A stretch of DNA of 14,103 nucleotides from an uncultured Clostridia bacterium (GTDB lineage Bacteria; Bacillota; Clostridia; Christensenellales; Aristaeellaceae), in assembly GCA_904420265.1 (NCBI GenBank), contig CAJFUU010000193.1, positions 1 to 14,103 on the forward strand, given 5' to 3'. The translations under genes and the position numbers were made by a program. Positions 6,971 to 13,480 of this stretch are shown piece after piece (position 1 is the first letter of the stretch; each line of letters opens with the position of its first letter). Below the pieces are notes generated by a model. It had not been told where the DNA came from. It searched no databases and saw only the letters and a list, made by a program, of their open reading frames with translations.

Positions 6971-8026
6971 CTATTTTTTAAAAGCGCCGATATGCAGGCA
7001 GCGATTTGTCGCGGCGGTGCCTTCTTCCCGGGTTTTCTGCATGCACATGGCCGCGCGGATGGCGTCGATCGTCTCGGGAATGGTCACCGATTCCTGCGGT
7101 ATGTTGATGGCAAACATGATGCTGTCGCCGGTTTCGACGATGGAATCTTCCCACAGGCCAATTTCGTACATATCGCCGCGGCGGTTTCCCAAATCCCGGG
7201 CATACTTGAAAAGGCTGGCGTTGCCCTTGAATCCCTCGTCGATAGAAACCACGCGGATACGGGGATGCGCCTGGAACGCGGCCAGCGCGGCTTCCCTGGT
7301 GATTTTTTTGCCGTCGCGCCCGGAAACAACGGCGGTAATGATGTGCCCATGGGTCACGGGCGTATGCACCAAAATACCCGTCGCTTCCACATGCGGCATA
7401 ATGGTCATAAGGTCCACGGCCTGATGCGAAGGGGCGCGGTCGATTTGCAGCGCGTTGGTCAGGCCCCTGTGGTAATCGCCGGGGTCCGCAACGCGCCGGA
7501 TAATGGTAATGGCAACCCTTTCCACACCGACGGCGCGGTCAAGGCAATCCACGGCGCGGATCAAACCGGTCGTGTTGCAGGAAGTCAGCTTCAGGTAATT
7601 TGCGCCCAATCCCTTTTCGTAGTTGGCGTATCCGTGGAAAAAGACATCCGCCACGGAGTTCTTTTCGCCGCCCTGGAAAACGGCCTTTACGTTCTTCTTC
7701 TCATAAAGGAGTTTGTTTTTGCTGCCGATGCCGCCGGGGGCGCTGTCGAGGATGATGTCCACATTGTCCAGAAGTTGCTCAAAACTTCCCGCCACCGGGA
7801 TGCCCAATGTATCGAAGGCGGCCTTGTCCGCGCCGTCGACCAGGTAGAGGTTGTAGCGGACGTTGTTTACCCCCAGCATGTCCCTTTCGGCCAGGGCGCG
7901 AATGGAAAGCGTGGGCGCAAGATCGGCGATGCCGACCAGTTCCATGTCGTCCTGGAGGGCAACGCCGTCGGCGAGACGTTGTCCAATGGTTCCGTACCCT
8001 GCCACTCCTACACGAATCTTTTTCAT
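6971..8026 (-). CDS. gap: Type II (archaeal-type) glyceraldehyde-3-phosphate dehydrogenase
   Basis: A 351-aa dehydrogenase. The start at 8024-8026 is chosen because AGGAGGT lies 6 nt upstream; an in-frame extension to 8137 lacks a ribosome site. The Rossmann motif GYGTIG is at residues 10-15. FQGGEK (117-122) and SCNTTGL with catalytic Cys150 follow. RRVADP (177-182), a PSH motif with His201, and PQESVTIPETIDAIRA are hallmarks of the archaeal-type class II GAPDH family, not the common bacterial GapA. The family oxidises glyceraldehyde 3-phosphate with NAD(P)+ and phosphate to 1,3-bisphosphoglycerate. It is the first gene of the operon, with a 5' leader of about 130 nt and the DeoR gene divergent. 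A related aldose phosphate is a possible alternative substrate. Confidence 0.88.
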   Translation of the reverse strand: MKKIRVGVAGYGTIGQRLADGVALQDDMELVGIADLAPTLSIRALAERDMLGVNNVRYNLYLVDGADKAAFDTLGIPVAGSFEQLLDNVDIILDSAPGGIGSKNKLLYEKKNVKAVFQGGEKNSVADVFFHGYANYEKGLGANYLKLTSCNTTGLIRAVDCLDRAVGVERVAITIIRRVADPGDYHRGLTNALQIDRAPSHQAVDLMTIMPHVEATGILVHTPVTHGHIITAVVSGRDGKKITREAALAAFQAHPRIRVVSIDEGFKGNASLFKYARDLGNRRGDMYEIGLWEDSIVETGDSIMFAINIPQESVTIPETIDAIRAAMCMQKTREEGTAATNRCLHIGAFKK

Positions 8027-8052
8027 ACGAATACCTCCTGACTGTTTAACGC

Positions 8053-8076
8053 AAATCCGGCAATCCGGATGGATTT
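8053..8076. repeat. Small dyad and direct repeat in the leader of the GAPDH operon
   Basis: AAATCC (8053-8058) and GGATTT (8071-8076) are inverted copies flanking the 8-bp palindrome ATCCGGAT (8063-8070). AATCCGG also occurs twice as a direct repeat (8054-8060 and 8062-8068). It lies between the operon promoter and the GAPDH ribosome site. It could be an operator for the neighbouring DeoR-family regulator or an mRNA hairpin. Function is inferred from position only. Confidence 0.35.
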
Positions 8077-8162
8077 TAAATGGCCTGCATGTGGACTGGA
8101 GATCTTGCTTCATGGCAACTATTTGTCTTTTTCGCAAAATAATTCAAAAAGTTGACAAGCGA

Positions 8163-8191
8163 AGTATAGCATGTTTTGATACACATGTCAA
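8163..8191 (-). promoter_or_regulatory. Near-consensus sigma-70/sigma-A promoter of the GAPDH operon
   Basis: On the minus strand, TTGACA (complement of 8186-8191) is followed by a 17-nt spacer and TATACT (complement of 8163-8168). The -35 is perfect and the -10 matches 5 of 6. Expected transcription start is near 8156, giving an untranslated leader of about 130 nt before the GAPDH start. A second TTGACA on the plus strand (8152-8157) makes a 40-bp dyad with it, which could be a regulator-binding arrangement. Confidence 0.8.
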
Positions 8192-8288
8192 GAGAATTGG
8201 ATAACAAATTGGCATATTTTGCGGGAATCTGATAAACACTTACCAACATAGGGCGCATGGGGCCTTCGTGCGCTTCCATGGGCGTGTC

Positions 8289-8317
8289 TTGTAATCTGTG
8301 AACGGTTATGTTATGAT
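8289..8317 (+). promoter_or_regulatory. Probable promoter of the deoR-family gene
   Basis: TTGTAA (8289-8294, 4 of 6 to consensus), a 17-nt spacer and TATGAT (8312-8317, 5 of 6). The predicted start is near 8324, about 26 nt before the ATG at 8351. The AGGTGG ribosome site at 8341-8346 fits this transcript. It is weaker than the divergent operon promoter, as expected for a regulator gene. Confidence 0.55.
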
Positions 8318-8350
8318 AATACAAAATTGGGAGACGTTTGAGGTGGTTTT

Positions 8351-9109
8351 ATGCGCATAGATCGCTTGAACGCGATAGAACAGCACATTTTTGAATGCAA
8401 TACCGCTTCCCTGGACGAATTGGCGGAACTTTTTGGCGTTTCCAAGAATACGATACGCCGCGATTTGAAAGAGTTGCTGGACCGCGGCAGAATTAAAAAG
8501 GTATATGGCGGCGTTGCCATCAACGATACGCCTACGCTTTTGCCAATGTCCGTGCGCTCGCAAAGCAACATGGAGGCCAAAAGGAAAATCGGGGCGCTTG
8601 CGGCGGCGCAGGTGGAGGATGGAAGCTGCGTTTTTTTGGATTCCGGCTCGACAACCCTTGCTTTGCTGCCGCATCTTGCGGAAAAAAAGGACGTTACCGT
8701 GGTTACGCACAGTTTGTCGGCGCTGTATGAGGCCGCAAAGTATCCCTCGCTCAATGTTATCGCCCTTGGCGGCATGTATTGCCCCGAAACGGCTTCTTAT
8801 GTGGGCGCGTCTACGGTTCAGGCAATCTGCTCTACGAATGTGGACACCGCCTTTATTGCCGCTACGGGAGTTTCGCTGGACTATGGGCTGTCAAATTCCA
8901 CATATTTCGAAGCGGAAATCAAAAGAAGCGTGGTGGCGCACAATCGCCGCAACATTCTGTTGGCGGACAACAGCAAGTTTGATTGCCATGCGGCGTTTTC
9001 CTTTTGCGCTTTCGGGCAGCTTTTTGCCGTGGTTACGGACCTCGCCCCTTCCCAGGCATATGTGGAGCGCTTTAAGCGGGAGGACGTAAAGCTGTTCGTT
9101 GCGGAATAG
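8351..9109 (+). CDS. DeoR-family transcriptional regulator
   Basis: A 252-aa protein with AGGTGG 4 nt before the ATG. The N-terminal HTH spans about residues 19-43 (DELAELFGVSKNTIRRDLKE), the standard DeoR signature. The C-terminal sugar-phosphate sensor domain has DSGSTT (97-102), LGG (139-141), a TGVS turn near 172 and LADNSKF (204-210), all typical of the family's isomerase-like ligand pocket. Length is normal. These regulators usually repress a linked sugar operon and release DNA when a phosphorylated intermediate binds. The gene is divergent from the GAPDH-kinase-LarA-transketolase operon across 324 nt, so that operon is the likely target, and the effector is probably one of its intermediates. 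Effector identity is not visible. Confidence 0.9.
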   Translation: MRIDRLNAIEQHIFECNTASLDELAELFGVSKNTIRRDLKELLDRGRIKKVYGGVAINDTPTLLPMSVRSQSNMEAKRKIGALAAAQVEDGSCVFLDSGSTTLALLPHLAEKKDVTVVTHSLSALYEAAKYPSLNVIALGGMYCPETASYVGASTVQAICSTNVDTAFIAATGVSLDYGLSNSTYFEAEIKRSVVAHNRRNILLADNSKFDCHAAFSFCAFGQLFAVVTDLAPSQAYVERFKREDVKLFVAE

Positions 9110-9370
9110 AACCGGCAAAGATGGTTTTTGCGGCCCATGCCCTTGCGCAGGCGGTTGCCACCGGCCCAGGGGCTCTTGCGCGCGGCGGCAGAGGCCGGCC
9201 CACGCGCTCGCCCCAATCGGGGCTGTTTGCCAGAGTATGGGCAATGCGCCGGAGAACAGCAAAGCCAGCGCGAACGGGCGGAAGAGAAACGGCGGCGAAG
9301 TGGGACGAGAAGGGAAATGCGCAAAACCCCGCCGTTCGCGGGCGATATGCGCGGCTTATAAACCGCCTTA

Positions 9371-9778
9371 TTGCGCTGCCTTGGGCGGCGTGCTTTCCTG
9401 GTCGCTATGGCGCTCTCCGCTCTGGCGGAAGCGTTTTGGGAGTGTCCGCTGCGGATTCTCCGCGCTCGTTTTGCCTTTGAGGCCGTTTGGCACGCCGGCC
9501 GGGCCGTGGACGGACGCGGCGTTCGCTTGTATAAGCTGTGGGCGCGCGTCAACCTTGGCCGGGAGAACGCGCACCGCGTCGGCCGCTTGACCGGTTTGAA
9601 GGGCGGCATGGTCAGCGATGGAGCCGGAAATTACCGGAAGAAGACGCTGCGCATCTCGCTGCTGGCGGAGCCGTGGAGGGCCTGTATCCTCTGGTTTGAC
9701 ATGCTGCGATCCCCCCTCGGTGATGCGTACAGCCGCTGTCCGGACGGTCAAAGCCCTGCGCGGTGTCCCTGCCGTTGA
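9371..9778 (+). pseudogene. Decayed copy of the two-TM membrane protein family
   Basis: The translation around 9470-9690 includes AVWHAGRAVDGRGVRLYKLW and LRISLLAEPWRA. These match VYTAGWLVVDERGARLYKLW and LLISLLAEPWRA in the protein at 9870-10919. A 31-bp stretch (9652-9682) is identical to 10217-10247, so the duplication is recent or was homogenised. The middle segment is scrambled, and the tail leaves the frame (KALR reappears in another frame near 9750). No plausible start with both TM helices is found. I read it as an inactivated first copy of a tandem family. The borders are approximate. Confidence 0.6.
9652..9682 (+). repeat. 31-bp direct repeat, copy 1 (copy 2 at 10217-10247)
   Basis: The 31 bases at 9652-9682 are identical to those at 10217-10247, and similarity extends a few bases upstream with single mismatches. 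Both encode the ISLLAEPWRA segment of the paralogous membrane proteins. The repeat marks duplication between the decayed and the intact copy and could allow recombination that deletes the DNA between them. Confidence 0.85.
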
Positions 9779-9869
9779 CGGCGCTGCGCTACCTGGGGGC
9801 GCGCTTTTTTACGAATACATCTTCGAGCAACGCAAGGGCGGGAAGCCGAACGGCGCGGGGAAGGAGAAA

Positions 9870-10919
9870 GTGCGAATAAAAGAAAGCAGGCGGTACATGC
9901 GGCCCATGAACCCGTTTCAGGTGGCGGCGCTCCTAGGCATATGTATCTATGGAATTATAGCTTTGTCCAAGGCGTTCCCTGCGCCGACGGGGGAAATACC
10001 AAGGCCGGGAATGGGGATATTTGTCTTCCTGATGCTGCTCGACATCCTTTTGTTCGCCATTGCCGTGTATACAGCCGGTTGGCTGGTGGTGGACGAGCGC
10101 GGCGCGCGGCTCTATAAGCTGTGGAAGCGCGTGGAACTTCCCTGGGAAGAAGCTCGCTGCCCCGGCACTTTTACGACGAATGTTGCGCGCTACAGCTTCC
10201 ACTGTCCGATGCTGCTCATCTCGCTGCTGGCGGAGCCGTGGAGGGCCATCGTTTTCGACTTTAAAATGCAGATGGATCGCAATTATCTCTATTTCGACGG
10301 CGCATACATTCTCTGCCTGGAAGACGACAAGGCCCTGCGCGCGGTCATTGAAGCCTACTGTCCCCTGCCGTGGACACAGATGGACGGCTTTGGGGAACGC
10401 GGAGGTTATCGGCAGTTGAAGCGCATGTATGGTTCGTCCAAGAGTGGCGAGGGCAGGGAGGAACGGACAATGACGCGCGGACTCTTTCTTAGAACGGACA
10501 CAGACATGAAAACGGTCACGGCCGTCTGGCGGCGCGTGATGGGTGTCCTCTGCGGGCGCTACCCGGCGTGGCTGCTAGACAGCTTTGACGAGTGCCTTGG
10601 CGGAAAAACAGACCCCGATGGCGCGTATACGTCCCGGGAGTTTAAACAATGGCTCGACGGGGAACACTACATACTCTTTGCCCGGGCCTTTGGCTACGCG
10701 GGCGAGGTCGCGCGCGAGACTGTTTGCGACTACGAGGACTACCAGCGCGCCGCCTGCCGCTGCGCGGTGCTGTGCTGGGACGCGGGATACTTTCAGGTCT
10801 ACTGCAAGGATGAAAATGTGCTTGAGGCGCTGCACGCCGACGCGGAACTGCGGGCGCTGTGCGACAGGTTTGAATATGTCACCGACGAAAACGACGGGCG
10901 GACGACGTTTTGCATTTGA
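9870..10919 (+). CDS. Two-TM membrane protein fused in frame to a DUF2691-like domain
   Basis: One open frame with two modules, 349 aa from a GTG at 9870 just after AAGGAG. ATG 9897 is an alternative start, and the open frame extends upstream to 9618 without recognisable protein. Module 1 (1-200) has TM helices near 17-33 and 48-73, then a soluble domain (ERGARLYKLWKRVELPW...SLLAEPWRAIVFD) shared with the protein at 10943-11470; it resembles the layout of bacterial PH-like membrane proteins, but I do not recognise a named family. Module 2 (from residue 201, ATG 10470) resembles DUF2691 proteins of Firmicutes, ending YVTDENDGRTTF. A strong ribosome site precedes residue 201, so module 2 may also be made alone. 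No stop separates the modules, suggesting stop loss or true fusion. Function unknown. Confidence 0.65.
   Translation: MRIKESRRYMRPMNPFQVAALLGICIYGIIALSKAFPAPTGEIPRPGMGIFVFLMLLDILLFAIAVYTAGWLVVDERGARLYKLWKRVELPWEEARCPGTFTTNVARYSFHCPMLLISLLAEPWRAIVFDFKMQMDRNYLYFDGAYILCLEDDKALRAVIEAYCPLPWTQMDGFGERGGYRQLKRMYGSSKSGEGREERTMTRGLFLRTDTDMKTVTAVWRRVMGVLCGRYPAWLLDSFDECLGGKTDPDGAYTSREFKQWLDGEHYILFARAFGYAGEVARETVCDYEDYQRAACRCAVLCWDAGYFQVYCKDENVLEALHADAELRALCDRFEYVTDENDGRTTFCI
10456..10472 (+). promoter_or_regulatory. Internal ribosome site and start for the DUF2691-like module
   Basis: GGGAGG (10456-10461) lies 8 nt before an in-frame ATG (10470-10472) that begins MTRGLFLRTD, like the N-terminus of stand-alone DUF2691 proteins. 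It suggests that the downstream module was, or still is, translated as a separate protein of about 149 aa (10470-10919). Confidence 0.6.
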
Positions 10920-10942
10920 TTGGCCGGAAGGAGGAAGGTGCG

Positions 10943-11470
10943 ATGCGCTCATCGCGCGCTACCTGTCTGTCGAATTTGAGCGCTGTCGTATGTATAGGCG
11001 CAGTGAGCCTCCTGTGGGCGGTGATATGGGGTGTAAAAGGAGTATGGAGCCTGCCCACGCATTCGCAAGGCTTCTTTGTGTTCATGCTCATTCTTTTCAT
11101 ACTGCTTTTGTTCTTCGCCATAATGTGGGGCGTCGCCCGGGTTGACGGCCAGGGCGCGTACTTGTATAAAGTATGGACGCGGGTGCGGATCGTCTGGAAG
11201 GACGTGCGCTGCGTTGGTTCCTTCATATACGTAGCCCGCCACAATATCGCCATGCCGTACCTGCTCATCGCCACCATGCCGGAGCCATGGAATCTTCTCA
11301 CGCGCGGCGGTTTGGATTGGTGCATGGATATTGGATATTTCCGGCGCGCCGGCGAGTGCATATTGATTTTGCCATATACGGACGCTCTCCGCGCCGCCAT
11401 CAAAGCCAACTGCGCCCTGCGGTGGACGAAAATGCGCTATTCAGACAAGCAACTGTTTGCCAAAGGCTAA
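10943..11470 (+). CDS. Two-TM membrane protein, paralog of the 9870-10919 N-terminal module
   Basis: A 175-aa protein. AAGGAGG (10928-10934) sits 8 nt before the ATG. Two hydrophobic segments at about residues 12-34 and 43-64 are followed by a soluble domain with DGQGAYLYKVWTRVRIVWKDVRC, MPYLLIATMPEPW and ALRWTKM. These parallel DERGARLYKLWKRVELPW, LLISLLAEPW and PLPWTQM in the upstream protein. The charge pattern suggests the C-terminal domain is cytoplasmic. It starts 23 nt after the upstream stop, so the genes form an operon. Divergence from its neighbour is clear at the protein level, unlike the near-identical segment shared by the neighbour and the decayed copy. Function is not recognised; a small membrane-associated, PH-like fold is a guess. 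Confidence 0.75.
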   Translation: MRSSRATCLSNLSAVVCIGAVSLLWAVIWGVKGVWSLPTHSQGFFVFMLILFILLLFFAIMWGVARVDGQGAYLYKVWTRVRIVWKDVRCVGSFIYVARHNIAMPYLLIATMPEPWNLLTRGGLDWCMDIGYFRRAGECILILPYTDALRAAIKANCALRWTKMRYSDKQLFAKG

Positions 11471-11808
11471 ACTTCCGCGCGCCGGAGGGTCAATCTATTC
11501 GCCGTGGGCGGAAAGAAAGGACGGGTTGAAACGGATGCGGAAAGTCCCTTTGGCAAAAAGCGGCATGCGCGGCGTATCGACCCGTTTGCGCCCGCCGGTT
11601 TTTTCCAAGCGGCGTTTTCTATAACCGGCCCGGAAATCCATTTTCAGGAGGCGCCCTGTTCTTGCTCAAAAATTGGTCGAGCAATCCGGCTGAAACGGCC
11701 CCTTGCGATACCAATTCTGGTCGTTTCAAGTCAATATCGCCGCCGCAAATGTAGTTTCCGTATGAAAAATCTCAAAATTGATTTCCATGCTATAACCGGT
11801 CGTTCGTC
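11471..11808. other. Intergenic region upstream of the hyd promoter, no gene seen
   Basis: No frame here has a credible start and family likeness. It contains several inverted repeats: TTGCTC/GAGCAA (11662-11667, 11679-11684), AATTGGT/ACCAATT (11671-11677, 11710-11716) and TGAAACG/CGTTTCA (11691-11697, 11722-11728). These overlap and compete, so they could form alternative structures or be relics. No T-rich terminator for the membrane-protein operon was identified. Confidence 0.5.
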
Positions 11809-11838
11809 TTGACAAACTCCTTTCCCCGCCGCTATAAT
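11809..11838 (+). promoter_or_regulatory. Consensus promoter of the hydrogenase maturation operon
   Basis: TTGACA (11809-11814), an 18-nt spacer and TATAAT (11833-11838): both hexamers match the sigma-70/sigma-A consensus perfectly. The transcription start would be near 11845, leaving a leader of about 170 nt before the first gene. Such a strong promoter fits a system controlled after initiation. Confidence 0.85.
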
Positions 11839-11844
11839 AAACAC

Positions 11845-11966
11845 ACGGTTCGCCAAAGCCATCCCTGCGGCGCGCCGCATAAGAGATTTTCGCACTGTAT
11901 ACAAGGGATTTCCCGCGTAGAAGCCGAAAATGCCGCCGTTTGTCAAGCGGTTTGCGTCGTTATGCG
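11845..11966 (+). promoter_or_regulatory. Structured leader RNA, candidate riboswitch or attenuator
   Basis: The leader between the promoter and the terminator can form ATCCCT/AGGGAT (11861-11866 with 11904-11909) around the perfect palindrome GCGGCGCGCCGC (11867-11878). A competing long-range pair, CGCATAA/TTATGCG (11876-11882 with 11960-11966), ends exactly at the base of the terminator stem. GGGATTTCCC (11905-11914) offers another alternative. I found no signature of the riboswitch classes I know, nor a T-box motif. The ligand or trans-acting factor is unknown. Confidence 0.5.
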
Positions 11967-11995
11967 CTCCCGGCATTTTGGGCCGGGAGTTTTTT
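11967..11995 (+). terminator. Intrinsic terminator in the hyd operon leader
   Basis: CTCCCGGC (11967-11974) pairs perfectly with GCCGGGAG (11982-11989) across a 7-nt loop and is followed at once by six T (11990-11995). It lies between the consensus promoter and the first start codon at 12015. It must therefore be conditional if the operon is ever expressed from that promoter, the hallmark of transcription attenuation. Confidence 0.85.
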
Positions 11996-12014
11996 GTATG
12001 GGAAAGGAGAGCGT

Positions 12015-12290
12015 ATGCAGACCAGAGTGGCGGTGATGAGCATCCTCTTAAACGACTGCGCCCGCGCCGGCGAGGTCAACTCCCTTTTGCACGCCTACAA
12101 CGAATATGTCATCGGCCGCATGGGCATCCCCTACCGGCAGAAAGGCATCTACATCATCAGCGTGGCCGTGGACGCGCCGCCGGACGCCATCAGCGCTCTG
12201 TCCGGCAAGATCGGCCGCCTGAGCGGCGTGAGTATCAAGACCGCTTATTCCAATTTTGTCAGCGGGGACGGCCATGAAGCGCCTTGTTGA
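12015..12290 (+). CDS. TM1266-family regulator of the iron-only hydrogenase system
   Basis: A 91-aa protein. The ATG at 12015 follows AAAGGAGA at 12003-12010. The segments NEYVIGRMGIPYRQKGI, IISVAVDAPPDAISALSGK and IGRLSGVSIKTAYS match the small ACT-like TM1266 family that is encoded beside [FeFe]-hydrogenase maturation genes in many anaerobes. It is thought to be a regulator of that system; the mechanism is not established from this sequence. Its 3' end overlaps the start of hydE by 17 nt in a different frame, so the two are translationally coupled. The C-terminal residues after TAYS (NFVSGDGHEAPC) extend a little beyond the usual end. Located first in the operon, behind the attenuator-like leader. 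Confidence 0.88.
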   Translation: MQTRVAVMSILLNDCARAGEVNSLLHAYNEYVIGRMGIPYRQKGIYIISVAVDAPPDAISALSGKIGRLSGVSIKTAYSNFVSGDGHEAPC

Positions 12291-13323
12291 CCGCCTGGCG
12301 GCGGAACGCGCCCTGCCCCGGCAAGACATGCTCGCCCTGCTCTCCTGCGGGGATGCGGAAACGCTGGAGCACCTCTTTGCCCGCGCCCGGCAGGCGCGCG
12401 AGGCCGTCTACGGGCGGGATGTGTATATCCGCGGGCTGATTGAATTTACCAACTTCTGCAAAAACGACTGCCTTTACTGCGGCATTCGCCGCTCCAACGC
12501 CAGGGCGCGCCGCTACCGGCTTTCGCAGGAGGAAATTCTTTCCTGCGCCGAGGCGGGCTATCAATTGGGTTTCCGCACGGTGGTGTTGCAGGGCGGGGAA
12601 GATCCGTATTTCACCGACGAACGCCTCTGCCGCATCGTGCGCGCCCTGAAGGCGGCGCGGCCCGACCGGGCGGTAACGCTCTCGGTGGGCGAAAGAAGCC
12701 GCGAAAGCTATCGGGCTCTGTTTGAGGCCGGGGCCGACCGCTATCTTCTGCGCCACGAAACCGCGACAAAGGCGCACTATGAGAACCTGCACCCCGGGGA
12801 TATGTCCTTTGACCGCCGCATGGCCTGCCTTGCCAGCCTCAAATCCATCGGTTTTCAGACCGGATGCGGCTTTATGGTCGGCTCGCCGGGGCAAACGGCG
12901 GAAGACCTGCTTAACGACCTGGAATTCATCGCCCGCTTCCAGCCGGAAATGGTGGGCATCGGCCCTTTCATTCCGCACCGGGATACGCCGCTGGGCATGC
13001 ATCCCGCGGGGACGGTGGGGATGACGCTGAAGCTGCTGGCCATTATTCGCCTGTTGGTTCCCGATGTGCTTTTGCCCGCCACCACGGCGCTGGCTACACT
13101 GGATGCGCACGGCTGTGAAAAGGGCATGCTCGCCGGAGCGAACGTGGTCATGCCCAACCTCTCGCCGCCCGCGGCGCGGGAGAAGTACGCCCTGTACGAG
13201 GGCAAGGCTACGGCGGCGGGGGAGACGGCGGACGCGCTTTCGGATTTGCGCCGCCGCATGGAGAATATCGGTTGCCGCGTGGTTGTCGCCCGCGGAGACC
13301 ATATGGGCAAGCCGCGGAAATGA
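12274..13323 (+). CDS. hydE: [FeFe]-hydrogenase H-cluster maturase HydE (radical SAM)
   Basis: A 349-aa radical SAM enzyme. The ATG at 12274 is preceded by GGGGA; a TTG six codons upstream in frame is less likely. The SAM-cluster motif CKNDCLYC places Cys62, Cys66 and Cys69 (C-x3-C-x2-C). GGEDP (107-111) is the SAM-binding GGE element. RHETATKAHYENLHPGDMSF and MVGSPGQTAEDLLNDLEFIA are typical HydE segments, and GMLAGANVVMPNLSP marks the barrel end. HydE helps build the dithiolate-bridged diiron site of the H-cluster with HydG and HydF. The C-terminal part lacks the Cys triplet that binds the accessory [2Fe-2S] cluster in the Thermotoga enzyme; that cluster is not needed for activity in the studied case. 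It overlaps the TM1266-like gene. Confidence 0.95.
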   Translation: MKRLVDRLAAERALPRQDMLALLSCGDAETLEHLFARARQAREAVYGRDVYIRGLIEFTNFCKNDCLYCGIRRSNARARRYRLSQEEILSCAEAGYQLGFRTVVLQGGEDPYFTDERLCRIVRALKAARPDRAVTLSVGERSRESYRALFEAGADRYLLRHETATKAHYENLHPGDMSFDRRMACLASLKSIGFQTGCGFMVGSPGQTAEDLLNDLEFIARFQPEMVGIGPFIPHRDTPLGMHPAGTVGMTLKLLAIIRLLVPDVLLPATTALATLDAHGCEKGMLAGANVVMPNLSPPAAREKYALYEGKATAAGETADALSDLRRRMENIGCRVVVARGDHMGKPRK

Positions 13324-13339
13324 GGTCGGGCATGCGGAT

Positions 13340-13380
13340 GCGCGGGGCCTGCTCAAGCCGCAGGCAGCGGCGCCCCGCGC
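13340..13380 (+). other. Intercistronic hairpin between hydE and hydG
   Basis: GCGCGGGGC (13340-13348) pairs with GCCCCGCGC (13372-13380). Inside, CCTGC (13348-13352) can pair with GCAGG (13360-13364) around a 7-nt loop. No T tract follows, so it is not a terminator. It may mark an mRNA processing or stability site that sets hydG levels apart from hydE. The remaining 157-nt gap has no gene. Confidence 0.5.
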
Positions 13381-13480
13381 GTTCAACACAGCCGCAGTCC
13401 GGCGCAAATTCCCGCGATTGCCCTGGAATATCTACCGACGGGGAAGAAAATCTGACCCGGAAGAAAGGAGAACGCAACCC

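Noticed and set aside
6398..8041. 547-codon open frame on the plus strand
   Set aside because: It lies antisense to the PGK and GAPDH genes, which have full motif sets, ribosome sites and a promoter. The plus-strand translation has no recognisable family; long antisense frames are common in GC-rich DNA.
9099..9590. 163-codon plus-strand frame after the DeoR gene
   Set aside because: Arg/Ala/Pro/Cys-rich with no ribosome site or family likeness; the recognisable homology in this interval is in another frame (the decayed membrane-protein copy).
11930..12277. Open frame starting within the hyd leader
   Set aside because: No ribosome site; it crosses the terminator and overlaps the TM1266-like gene in another frame.
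12259..13407. 382-codon minus-strand frame
   Set aside because: Antisense shadow of hydE.
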